Part shown: piece by piece, positions 30,430 through 38,500 of the stretch
Numbering within the stretch: the stretch's first letter is position 1
Layout: every line of letters starts with the position of its first letter
Assembly: GCF_000243095.1 (NCBI RefSeq)
Contig: NZ_AHJE01000047.1
Location: forward strand, 1 to 58,251
DNA: 58,251 nt
Direction of reading: 5' to 3'
From: Cupriavidus basilensis OR16
GTDB lineage: Bacteria; Pseudomonadota; Gammaproteobacteria; Burkholderiales; Burkholderiaceae
Position numbers and translations under genes: made by a program
Notes under the pieces: generated by a model
What the model was told of the DNA's origin: nothing
The model's input: the letters and a program-made list of their open reading frames with translations, nothing else
Database searches by the model: none

Positions 30430-31651
30430 CGGCGAATCAGGTTTTCGGTGATATTGCTGTTGGTCTGCTCGGGCGCATCCAGGCCCATGCCCATATAGGA
30501 AGTCTTGTCGCCATCCCGGACGGTGCCGCGCTGCACCAGTTCGGTGGCTTCGGTATCCTCCATCGAGATAAAGCCGGCCGGCCCGACGAGGTTGGCCTGC
30601 AGTAGCCGCAGCTCGCGCAGCTCCGGGGTGTCGTCCTCGTAGCCGAAGAAGTGAAACACCAGCTCGAAGTTGCCCGGGCCCTTCGGTAACAACTGGCGCG
30701 CAACCAGCGTGTTGTGGATCTGCTGGATGACGAGTTGCGGGAAGATCGGCTGGATATGGTTGGTACAGTCTTCTTCGAATTCGGAGATCTGCCCCAGCAC
30801 GTAGGGATCCTCGAGCGCGAAGCCGTCCTGCATGGAGCGGATCTTCTGGTCGGTGTACGCCGCCGCAGTATTGGTGTCGACCTTCGGCTTGGTCACCGTG
30901 ATCAGGCTGTGCAGGCCGTGCGTCGCATCCGGAATCGAGCGCGCGCTCATGCCGACACGGAAAATGTTGAACGTGGTGTGGAAGAGATGCAGCAAGCTCG
31001 CGTGATACGGGTCCTCTTCCAGTTCGACTTCGAGTACTGGCGCGTGCAACCCAGGTACACGATGGGCTTGTGGAAGACGCGATCCACCCAGGGACGCATC
31101 TCCGCGCCCAGGTATTCGGGCAGCGGCGGCGTCTCGTCGCTGAAGGTGGCGAAGAGCAGGCCCTTGTACTCTTCGACGCGCAGCTTCTGCAGGCCGTGTG
31201 CCTTGGGGTCGAAGGCCTTTGCCATGCCGACGAGCGTGACCGCGCCTTGCTTCTGGCCGCGACGGAACGGCACCCCTTGCAGGTCGCCCTCGCACGAGTA
31301 GTTCCACTGGTGATAAACGCAGGTATGCGATTCCGCATTCCCATATTTCTCGCGACAGACCATGGCGCCGCGATGCGCGCAGCGATTGACCCAGCAAGCG
31401 AACCCGTTGGCGGTGCGCGTTACCACCACCGGTGTATCGCCGACAAAGGTACTCTTGAAGTCATTGAGGGCGGGAATCTCGCAGGCCAGGGCAACGAAGC
31501 TCCAGTACGGCCCGCGATAGATGCGTTCCTGCTCTCGGTCGTAGACCTCCTGCGAGCTGAAGACCCTGTAGGGGACGCAAGAGCCGTCCGTCTGGGGGAA
31601 GAACACCTGCCGGCTGGCGGCGCTCTCGGCGATCTGTGGAGAATCTGACAT
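30430..31651 (-). pseudogene. andAc: Large (alpha) subunit of anthranilate dioxygenase, frameshifted and C-terminally deleted
   Basis: Terminal oxygenase alpha subunit. ATG 31651 begins MSDSPQIAESAAS. Rieske ligands are Cys91/His93 (CAHRG) and Cys111/His114 (CVYH). The frame breaks after YSKSNWK (Lys codon 31016-31018), where the LYxENV segment is missing, and resumes in another frame as DPYHASLLHLFHTTFN with the iron-binding histidines. It continues to TNSNITENLIR. The last residues are lost in the deletion that fuses it to the small subunit. Family: And/salicylate-type dioxygenases. It would convert anthranilate to catechol, CO2 and ammonia if intact. Confidence 0.87.
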
Positions 31652-32075
31652 CGCTGTCTCCGTGAAGTTATGTGTGTTATCGGATGGAGACAGTGTAGAA
31701 ATCCGCGGTGCCGCGGACTATCCGGAAATGGCTAACTTGTGGCGCGGGCAAGTCCGCTTCTTGCGATTCGCGGTAGGGCTATCCGAAAGCGGCAGCGATG
31801 CTGCCGGCGTCTATCCGATTCCGGCAAGGCTGCGTTGCAGCCTTGCAAGGGCACTACTTCTGCCGCGGGCGCTGTGGCAAGATAAGGCGCATAAGAGGGA
31901 CGACCGAGCCCTGGTCAAAAAATCTGGGTCTTATGTAACGGCTCCAGGATGAAAGGCGCTCCGGTCCTCGCGTACGCTACTTGGCGCTACAGCGAATGCG
32001 ACAAGGCAGCGCAGCGGCGCTAGACGTCTTAAGCGTCGCATGGAAGCTGCCATATAGTTGGAATGGGGACAAAAG
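31652..32075. promoter_or_regulatory. andR-andAc divergent promoter region with repeated AraC-type motifs
   Basis: No gene. Three copies of a TATCC-N6-GGC(A/T) motif lie at 31719-31733, 31780-31794 and 31812-31826. Read towards andAc they are (T/A)GCC-N6-GGATA, close to the TGCA-N6-GGNTA half-site of XylS/BenR-type AraC regulators. Also present are a tccgcgg-tg-ccgcgga palindrome (31702-31717) and a hairpin (31824-31846). These are likely targets of the divergent AraC-type regulator. Confidence 0.6.
31824..31846. promoter_or_regulatory. Perfect 10-bp inverted repeat in the and promoter region
   Basis: gcaaggctgc-gtt-gcagccttgc, no T-run after it on either strand. It overlaps the third AraC-type motif by three bases. 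It could be an operator, an attenuator in an andR or andAc leader, or a transcript-separating hairpin. Confidence 0.45.
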
Positions 32076-33089
32076 ATGCCACTCTCGCCGCGGACCCCCG
32101 CCCTGTCGGCCTTGTACCGGAATCCGCTCTTCCGCTCGGATGTGCACGTCGAGGCGCACGAGCAGGTCGCCCGCGAACTCGCCGACCATATCCTGCGCTG
32201 GAAACCTGGCGCGCCGGACGCCGCGATGTTCAAGGGGGAACTCAACCGCTTGAGAGCCTACGCGCTACGCTACGGCGCCGAGGTCGAAGTCTCGGCACGC
32301 CCGTTCGATAATTTTGCGCTGGTCCATACCTCCCTGCGCGGCGGCGCCGAGATCGAATGCGATGGGCATCGCCTCTGGGTTGCGGAAGGACGCACTGCCG
32401 TGCTCGCACCGAAGGAACGCATTCGCCTGCGCTGGAGCCCCGGCAACCAGCAGATGATCGTGCGGGTTCCGCACAGCCTGCTGCGCGAGGCCATGGCGTG
32501 CGAAGAAGACGAACGCATTGACCTGGTGCCGGGCTTCCTGCTGCCGCGCGCGCTCGAAGCGCACTGGGAACTGCTCGCGCATTCGATGCTGAACCTGCTC
32601 CCGCCCGCCGGCGACGCAGCCGCGCATGCCAAGTGGGTAGACCACTTCGAGAGGCACCTGGCGTTGTTCCTGCTACTGCACCAGCCTGCGGAAGTTGCCC
32701 CTCTGACGGCCACTCGTGACCACACCAGGCTGCCAAGCGAGACCGTCGATGCCCACGCGAGCCGGGGTACGCGCCAGATGGATGCTGTCATCGCATACAT
32801 CGAGTCCCACCTCTGCGCGCCGGTTTCGCTCGAGGATCTGGCCAGCATTGCCAGAGTGAGTTGCCGCACGTTGAATACCCTATGCCATCGCCACACCGGC
32901 ATCGCACCGATGGAGCTGTTGCGCAACGCGCGCCTGGACGCCGTACGCACGCGCCTGCTACTCGATCCCGGCGCCAGCATCACCGAGACCGCGCTGGCGT
33001 ATGGGTTCGGGCATCTAGGTCGCTTCGCAGCCTACTACGCGGCACGCTTCAGTGAACGGCCGAGCGACACCCAGAAGCGTCGAGACTAG
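32076..33089 (+). CDS. andR: AraC/XylS-family regulator of anthranilate catabolism (AndR-like)
   Basis: 337 residues from ATG 32076 (MPLSPRTPALSALYRNPLF), chosen because gggga lies 6 nt upstream. The N-terminal cupin-like sensor domain (about 1-200) fits the AraC-binding-domain-2 type found in XylS/AndR/CbdS activators. The C-terminal DNA-binding domain has two helix-turn-helix motifs (VSLEDLASIARVSCRTLNTL and ITETALAYGFGHLGRFAAYYAARF). Divergent from andAc with a 424-nt gap that holds repeated candidate half-sites. Most likely activates the and operon in response to anthranilate. Confidence 0.87.
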   Translation: MPLSPRTPALSALYRNPLFRSDVHVEAHEQVARELADHILRWKPGAPDAAMFKGELNRLRAYALRYGAEVEVSARPFDNFALVHTSLRGGAEIECDGHRLWVAEGRTAVLAPKERIRLRWSPGNQQMIVRVPHSLLREAMACEEDERIDLVPGFLLPRALEAHWELLAHSMLNLLPPAGDAAAHAKWVDHFERHLALFLLLHQPAEVAPLTATRDHTRLPSETVDAHASRGTRQMDAVIAYIESHLCAPVSLEDLASIARVSCRTLNTLCHRHTGIAPMELLRNARLDAVRTRLLLDPGASITETALAYGFGHLGRFAAYYAARFSERPSDTQKRRD

Positions 33090-33267
33090 GAAAGAAAGGG
33101 GGCGCCTGCGAGACGCCGTTTCCCGCCATTGTGGCGCGACTCTCAAGGCTGGTCTCCATGGCGTCGGCGGCAAACCGGAGGTGCGTTATGCTGGTAACAA
33201 ATCGGTAGCCTGGGGTTCTGGCCTCGTGCCCATTCCGGGCGGCCTCCATCCAAGGCGGGAGCACCGT

Positions 33268-34305
33268 ATGACTACTTTCAGCTTTCTCGACGACTACAGC
33301 GAAGGCGCCCATCCCGACATCCTCCGCGCCCTGACGGAATCCAACTACATCCAGCAGGCACCCTACGGGGAAGATTCCTACTCTGCCGAGGCGACGGCTC
33401 GAATCAAGGCCCGCCTGGGGGACACGTTCGACGGAGCGATCCACTACGTCGCGAGCGGGACCATGGCCAACATCGTTTCGATATCGAGCTGCCTGCGCCC
33501 GCATGAGGCCGTCATCGCCGTGGAATCGGGGCATATCGTGGTAAGGGAGGCCGGTGCCATCGAGGCAACTGGCCACAAGATCATCGTCGCCCCTCCTGTC
33601 GACGGGAAGCTGACGCCCGCCAATATCGAGGCTGCGCTTGCCAGCAATGCGCATTTTCCGCACATGGCAAAGCCGCGACTGGTCTATCTGTCGAATGCTA
33701 CCGAAACAGGCACCGTCTATTCACTCACGGAACTGAAGGAGATATCGACGCTCGCAAGGCAACGGGGCCTGATCCTGTTTCTCGATGGTGCGCGGTTGGG
33801 AGCGGCACTGGCGTCAAGCAAGAACGACGCGACGATGGCCGATATTGCTTCGCTCGTTGATATTTTCTGGATCGGCGGAACCAAGGCAGGCGCGTTACTG
33901 GGTGAGGCGATCGTTGTCTGCAATCCGGCGTTGGCGGAGGATTTTGCCTTTCATATCAAGCAACGCGGCGGCATGTTGGCCAAGGGACGGTTGCTGGGTA
34001 TCCAGTTTCAGGAGCTCTTTGGCGCCAGGAACCTCTTCTTCGAGAATGCAAGGCAGGCCAATGCCATGGCGGCGAAGCTCGCATCTGGGATTGCGTCTGG
34101 CGGCTATGCCTTTGAGGCAGAAACGGCTACCAACCAGGTATTTCCAATCTTGCCGGATGCCGTCGTGTCCGCCTTGAAGCAACACTTCGCTTTCTACACT
34201 TGGAGAAAATCGGATGATGATCATTCCGTGATTCGGCTGGTGACGTCCTGGGCCACACCAGAACACCAGATCGACGCATTTCTGGCTCGGCTCGCCCAAG
34301 TTTGA
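33268..34305 (+). CDS. Threonine aldolase / beta-eliminating lyase family PLP enzyme
   Basis: 345 residues from ATG 33268, with gggag 6 nt upstream. Fold-type I PLP enzyme resembling low-specificity L-threonine aldolases (LtaE): N-terminal FLDDYSEGAHPDIL (usually F.SD...P), IHYVASGTMANIVSISS, LVYLSNATETGTVYS, the aspartate LILFLDGARLGAAL, and PLP lysine in FWIGGTKAGALLGEAIV. It would cleave threonine or another beta-hydroxy amino acid to glycine plus aldehyde. The SYSAEATARIKARLGD segment and overall pattern match this subfamily. No operon partners; the convergent neighbour is a regulator. Confidence 0.87.
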   Translation: MTTFSFLDDYSEGAHPDILRALTESNYIQQAPYGEDSYSAEATARIKARLGDTFDGAIHYVASGTMANIVSISSCLRPHEAVIAVESGHIVVREAGAIEATGHKIIVAPPVDGKLTPANIEAALASNAHFPHMAKPRLVYLSNATETGTVYSLTELKEISTLARQRGLILFLDGARLGAALASSKNDATMADIASLVDIFWIGGTKAGALLGEAIVVCNPALAEDFAFHIKQRGGMLAKGRLLGIQFQELFGARNLFFENARQANAMAAKLASGIASGGYAFEAETATNQVFPILPDAVVSALKQHFAFYTWRKSDDDHSVIRLVTSWATPEHQIDAFLARLAQV

Positions 34306-34380
34306 TGGCCTGCCGACGACTGCCTTGCGCTTGGCGAGGGGCGGCGTTCTCGGCTGGCGCGATCACGGCATCGCGCATGC

Positions 34381-35940
34381 TCAGGGACCTGTCTTGGACC
34401 ATGCAAGCAATCCAGCTCTGTCGAGACCCTTCGCGATGCGCGCCAGATCCCCCGGATTCCTGAATGGCATGCGCGCGATGCCGACGGCGAACGAGTAGGA
34501 CGGGTTGATGGCGATGAGCTCGCCCCAGACGCTGCGCGCTTCTTCAAGATAGCCAAGGTTGCCGAGCGCCGAAGCGAGATAAGCCCGGCTCATGTCGGTC
34601 TGGGGGACAAGGAGGATACGCTCCCGCAGGATCGCTACGGCCGTTTCATAGTCGCCGGCAACGATATGGGCCACGCCGAGATGGTGGAGATAGCCCTGGG
34701 TGAAGTAAGGATCGAGCCGCATGGCCCGCTCCAGATCGCGAATCGCCACCCGGGGTTGCCCCGAATAGATGTTCAGCGTTGCGCGCAGAGACAGCGCTGG
34801 GGCAAAGTTCGGGTTGAGCGAGAGCGCTTCGTCGACTTCGCGAGCCCAGCGGCTGAAGTCTTTCCGGTACATCGCAACCAAGGCGGCCACGCCGTGCGCG
34901 AACGGCTCGCCCGGATCGCGCTCGATCGCTTTGTCGACCAACGCTTCGGCTTCGGTGAGCGAGCGTTCGGGGTCTTCGGTCCAGCGGTTGTAATAGGCTT
35001 GGGCGAGAGCCATGCCTAGCGCCGCATAGGGCGCTGGATAGCCCGGATCGAATGCGATCGCCTGCCGAAACAGTTCGCTCGTTCGCTCGAAGACAGCCAC
35101 GTTCTGCGTCGCGCCGCGCTGCATTGCCCGGCCTCGCAGGAAGCACTGGTAGGCTTCCATCTGGGTTGTTCCGCTGGATGCGACGCCCGGAAACAAAGTG
35201 ACCTCGAGCGGGCTCAACGCGGCGCTAAGTTCGACAACGATCTTTCGGGCCACCTCGTCCTGCACCGCGAACATGTCATGGAGTTCCCCGTCGTATCGTT
35301 CGGCCCACAGATGGCAGCCGCTGACCCCATCGCTCAATTGCGCGACCACGCGGATGCGCTCGCCGCTCTTCCGGATGCTGCCGTCGACGATGTAGCGGGC
35401 GCCCAGCTCGCTTGCGATGCGTCGCACGTCCGTGGGCACGCCCTTGTAGGCAAAGCTGGAGCTGCGGGCGATCACCGTCAGGCCCGGGATCTTCGATAAC
35501 GTCGTGATGATCTCATCAGCCAGCCCGTCGGCGAAGAATTCCTGATCGCTGTCGTTGCTGAGGTTGGCGAACGGGAGGATCGCCAGTGACGGCTTGGGCG
35601 AAGGCAGGTCGACAGTGTCTTCGGCGGTAGTAATGAAATCCTTAAAACAGTATCCAATGCGTGGAATGGTGGTGACCCACGCCTCGCCATCGGGCGCGAG
35701 GCCCACCGCCTTTCGCAGCAGCCCGATCTGGACCGAAAGATTGCTTTCCTCGACAGGGGTCCCCGGCCAGGCCGCATCCATGAGCTCCGCTTTGGTGACG
35801 ATCTCTCCCTGCCGTCTGAGCAGCGTGGCCAGAAGCAGGATGCCCCGGCGCCCAAGCGCCACGCGCGCCCCCTTCCGCTGCAGCGTCCCGTTGTCGAGAT
35901 TGAGTAAGAACGGGCCGAAGGTGAAACGCTGTCCTTGCAT
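34381..35940 (-). CDS. CadC-like winged-helix regulator with FlgO-like and TPR domains
   Basis: 519 residues. Residues 1-105 form an OmpR-type winged helix (FGPFLLNLDNGTLQRKGARVA, RRQGEIVTKAELMDAAWPG, SNLSVQIGLLRKAVG, TIPRIGYCF). Then comes the segment LAILPFANLSNDSDQEFFADGLADEIITTLSKI, common in CadC-type proteins and adenylate cyclases with TolB/FlgO-like folds. From about 270 onward TPR repeats are visible (ELFRQAIAFDPGYPAPYAAL, LNPNFAPALSLRATL). There is no transmembrane helix, unlike CadC itself, so it is probably cytosolic. SD cggag lies upstream of ATG 35940. It faces a truncated hydrolase on the other strand; the target is unknown but may be the neighbouring hydrolase genes. Confidence 0.85.
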   Translation of the reverse strand: MQGQRFTFGPFLLNLDNGTLQRKGARVALGRRGILLLATLLRRQGEIVTKAELMDAAWPGTPVEESNLSVQIGLLRKAVGLAPDGEAWVTTIPRIGYCFKDFITTAEDTVDLPSPKPSLAILPFANLSNDSDQEFFADGLADEIITTLSKIPGLTVIARSSSFAYKGVPTDVRRIASELGARYIVDGSIRKSGERIRVVAQLSDGVSGCHLWAERYDGELHDMFAVQDEVARKIVVELSAALSPLEVTLFPGVASSGTTQMEAYQCFLRGRAMQRGATQNVAVFERTSELFRQAIAFDPGYPAPYAALGMALAQAYYNRWTEDPERSLTEAEALVDKAIERDPGEPFAHGVAALVAMYRKDFSRWAREVDEALSLNPNFAPALSLRATLNIYSGQPRVAIRDLERAMRLDPYFTQGYLHHLGVAHIVAGDYETAVAILRERILLVPQTDMSRAYLASALGNLGYLEEARSVWGELIAINPSYSFAVGIARMPFRNPGDLARIAKGLDRAGLLAWSKTGP

Positions 35941-35965
35941 ATGACTCCGCGCTGCAACAATTTGG

Positions 35966-35995
35966 GAATTCTTGGAAATTCTTGGAAATTCTTGG
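35966..35995. repeat. Three 10-bp tandem units upstream of the CadC-like regulator
   Basis: gaattcttgg then aaattcttgg twice, starting 26 nt upstream of the regulator start codon. AT-rich and placed where a promoter would be. Unit length close to one DNA helical turn. Confidence 0.8.
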
Positions 35996-36130
35996 AAACT
36001 ATTCGGACATTATTCGGCAGCCCTTCAATACGCCAGCGCTTGCCCTCGCGATACTGTTACACGCTGCAGCCCCCTGGTCCACCTGGTCGCCGCGCAAAGT
36101 ACCGCCACACAGAAAGGAGGGGCAGACGAA

Positions 36131-36373
36131 ATGACAATCCTACCATTGGCCGCGCCGTCGGTCGCTCCCGCCTGGAAGACGAAGCCGAGCTGGTATCTGG
36201 TCGCCAGGGACGACCGGATGATCCCGCCCGACGCGCAGCGCGCCATGGCGATGCGTGCGGGCTCCACCGCCGTCGAGCTCGACGGAAGCCACGCAATCTA
36301 TGTGTCTCAGCCCGGTGGTGTGGCCGAACTGATCGAGGCGGCCGCCGAAGCGGTCACGGCTTCCACGATCTAA
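36131..36373 (+). pseudogene. Truncated copy of alpha/beta hydrolase (C-terminal 80 residues)
   Basis: An 80-codon frame from ATG 36131 encodes the C-terminal catalytic-Asp/His part of a hydrolase almost identical in layout to the next gene: AWKTKPSWYLVARDDRMIPPDAQRAM versus AWRAKPSWYLVTKDDKMIPPDAQRAM, and GSHAIYVSQPGGVAELIE versus GSHAVYESKPAAVAALIE. The N-terminal domain with the nucleophile is absent, so no activity is expected. It is the remnant of a tandem gene duplication, not a fragment of the neighbour itself, because the residues differ. A strong aaaggagg lies upstream but about 11 nt from the ATG. Confidence 0.8.
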
Positions 36374-36455
36374 ATGCCGCCGTGCGATTGACCTCGGACG
36401 GCTGTCACGCCTGACGAGCACACCCTTCCATTACATCCTATCGATGAGGTACCAG

Positions 36456-37244
36456 ATGCAACCCAAACCTGTCTCCTCCTGGCGCACCGTTCTTGGCGTG
36501 CTGGGCTTCGCCTCCCTGGCTATCGGTGCCACGTCGCCAAGCACGGCCGCTGCCGCCGACCGTGTCAACAACGTGGTACTCGTCCACGGCGGCTTCGTCG
36601 ACGGTGGCGGCTGGGAATCGGTGTACAAGCTGCTGAAGGCCAAGGGCTTCAACGTCAGCATCGTGCAAAACCCCACGACGTCGCTCGCCGCAGACGTGGC
36701 TGCCACCAAGGCGGTGGTCGACGCCCAGGACGGCCCCGTCACCCTGGTGGGCCATTCGTACGGGGGGGTGGTCATCACGGAGGCCGGCAACGACCCCAAG
36801 GTCTCGCGCCTGGTCTACATTGCGGCGTTCGCCCCGGACCAGGGCGAATCCGTTCAAAAGCTGATCGCCAATCCTCCTCCTGGCGCTTCGGCGCCCCCCA
36901 TCCTGCCGCCGGTCAATGGCTTCCTGATGCTGGACAAGACGAAGTTCGCCGCGGCCTTCGCTGGCGACGTGAAAGCCGAACGTGCCTCCTTCCTGGCGAA
37001 CGCCCAAGTGCCATGGGGCGTGGACGCGCTGGCGGGTGAAGTCACCTTGGCTGCCTGGCGTGCGAAGCCGAGCTGGTACCTCGTCACCAAGGACGACAAG
37101 ATGATTCCGCCGGATGCCCAGCGCGCGATGTCCAAGCGCGCCGGCGCCACGGTGGTAGAAACTCGGGGCAGCCACGCCGTGTATGAGTCGAAGCCGGCTG
37201 CCGTGGCGGCCCTCATCGAGCAGGCCGCTAATTCGAAGAACTAA
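36456..37244 (+). CDS. Secreted alpha/beta hydrolase (EstC/pyrethroid-esterase-like)
   Basis: 262 residues from ATG 36456, chosen over 36444 because gagg lies 6 nt upstream. The signal peptide (WRTVLGVLGFASLAIGAT, ending near AAA-AD) indicates periplasmic export. The fold has VVLVHGGFVDGGGWESVY (oxyanion region), the nucleophile elbow VGHSYGGVV, the catalytic Asp in YLVTKDDKMIPPDAQ and His in RGSHAVYESKP. Belongs to the plant-esterase-like AB_hydrolase_6/EstC group annotated for small esters. A truncated paralog lies upstream and a clear terminator downstream, so it is a monocistronic unit. Confidence 0.88.
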   Translation: MQPKPVSSWRTVLGVLGFASLAIGATSPSTAAAADRVNNVVLVHGGFVDGGGWESVYKLLKAKGFNVSIVQNPTTSLAADVAATKAVVDAQDGPVTLVGHSYGGVVITEAGNDPKVSRLVYIAAFAPDQGESVQKLIANPPPGASAPPILPPVNGFLMLDKTKFAAAFAGDVKAERASFLANAQVPWGVDALAGEVTLAAWRAKPSWYLVTKDDKMIPPDAQRAMSKRAGATVVETRGSHAVYESKPAAVAALIEQAANSKN

Positions 37245-37266
37245 GCACAACAAAGCGCATCACATC

Positions 37267-37296
37267 ACGCCCTTCGAGCTGAGTCTTGAAGGGCGT
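37267..37296 (+). terminator. Rho-independent terminator after the secreted hydrolase
   Basis: Perfect 9-bp stem acgcccttc/gaagggcgt with a 12-nt loop, followed by ttt (the last stem t begins tttt), 22 nt after the hydrolase stop. Confidence 0.8.
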
Positions 37297-37311
37297 TTTG
37301 CCACGCGGGCC

Positions 37312-37566
37312 TGCACTCAATACCGATACCGCGCTCGTCAATCGGATGTTCTTGGTCCGCGCAGCCGCCGCAGCGAGTATGACTGCCGGGGCGGCATCCA
37401 GAAATTCCCTTCGATGATGCTCGCCAATACCAAAGATATCCAGCCCGGCGCGATCAGCGATCTCAACCTCATCGAGAAGCGCTGACATGCGGTCCTCGGG
37501 CAAGGTCCGGCGGCCTGATTCCGGATCGGGAAGGTCAACCGCAAAACTATCAATACCAATTTCCAT
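37312..37566 (-). pseudogene. Luciferase-like (LLM) flavin monooxygenase, N-terminal remnant
   Basis: From ATG 37566 the frame reads MEIGIDSFAVDLPDPESG, then LLDEVEIADRAGLDIFGIGEHHRREF and APAVILAAAAARTKNIRLTSAVSVLSA. This is the first about 85 residues of an LLM-class F420/FMN-dependent oxidoreductase. The expected continuation (DPVRVFQ...) is absent. The frame runs into the terminator of the convergent hydrolase and stops at 37228. Family length is normally about 330-350, so only a quarter remains. It is probably a casualty of the rearrangement that left the truncated hydrolase nearby. Confidence 0.8.
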
Positions 37567-37663
37567 CCCGCTCACCTACTGCAGTTCTCCATCTGCCAAA
37601 AGAGCCAGCTCTGAGGCCATGGCATCGCGCGTAATGCGCGCCACATAGGCAAATACGATTGCC

Positions 37664-38452
37664 TTACTTGCCTTCGAACACCAGTTCTGGCGGTTCGATA
37701 TCTGCATCGAATGCCTTTGCGGTACTGATGAATCCGCGCTGCACATCCTGGGTGTGGAAGAGATCCATGGTGACGCCGAGCATCATGGCATCAGCGGTTG
37801 CGATGCCGCCACCGGACCAAGCCTTCAGCAGGGTTCGCGTAGCCGCGTAGGAGCGAGTCGGACCGGACGCGAGGTGACGGGCCAGTGCGTCAGCCTCAGC
37901 GTCAAGCTGCAGGTCAGACACGACATGAGTGGCGATACCAAGCGTACCCGCCATCGTACCCGGGATGGGATCGCCCAGCATCGAAAACCGAGAAGCGCGA
38001 GCGCGCCCAACACGCTCGGCAAGGCGCTGCAAGGCACCCGCAATCGGCAGCATCCCGGTCGTCACCTCGACACAGCGGAACACAGCGTCCTCGGCGGCAA
38101 CAAGGAAGTCACAGGCGAGCGCGAGTTCGAATCCACCACCGAATGCGAGGCCCCGCACTATGGCTACAGTGGGCACTTGGAGCGCCTCAATGGCGCGATA
38201 GGAGGCATTTACCTCGGCAACAAAGGTACGGAACCAGTTGATATCTTTGCCGGGCCACTCGCGCACGTCACCGCCCAGGCTGAAATTCGGTCCTTCCGCG
38301 CGCACCACCAGCACCCGAATATCGCTCTCGCTTGCCGCGTGAACCGCTTCGCGAAGAGAAGATGTGTACTGCAGGTCGACGCGGTTGAACGGGGGCTTGG
38401 CAAGTACGATGGTGCCAATATCCTCATGACGTTCAAAATGAATGGAGTTCAT
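37664..38452 (-). CDS. Enoyl-CoA hydratase/isomerase family protein
   Basis: 262 residues from ATG 38452, with gagga 9 nt upstream. Crotonase fold: KPPFNRVDLQYTSSLREAV, the first oxyanion loop GPNFSLGGDVREWPG, the second ALQVPTVAIVRGLAFGGGFELALACDFLVAAEDA, then EVTTGMLPIAGALQRL. The first catalytic Glu position of classical hydratases is not evident and Glu in VEVTTGMLP holds the second, so it may be a hydratase, isomerase or C-C lyase. Downstream of a CocE-type hydrolase (48-nt gap), with which it is probably cotranscribed. Substrate unknown. Confidence 0.87.
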   Translation of the reverse strand: MNSIHFERHEDIGTIVLAKPPFNRVDLQYTSSLREAVHAASESDIRVLVVRAEGPNFSLGGDVREWPGKDINWFRTFVAEVNASYRAIEALQVPTVAIVRGLAFGGGFELALACDFLVAAEDAVFRCVEVTTGMLPIAGALQRLAERVGRARASRFSMLGDPIPGTMAGTLGIATHVVSDLQLDAEADALARHLASGPTRSYAATRTLLKAWSGGGIATADAMMLGVTMDLFHTQDVQRGFISTAKAFDADIEPPELVFEGK

Positions 38453-38500
38453 AGTGTGATTCCTCTGCACTGGGGGACTGCGGCTGGGGAGGTGGTTGAA

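Noticed and set aside
37590..37660. About 25 open codons ending ALLADGELQ on the minus strand before the LLM remnant
   Set aside because: Could be a C-terminal gene scrap but too short and featureless to support.
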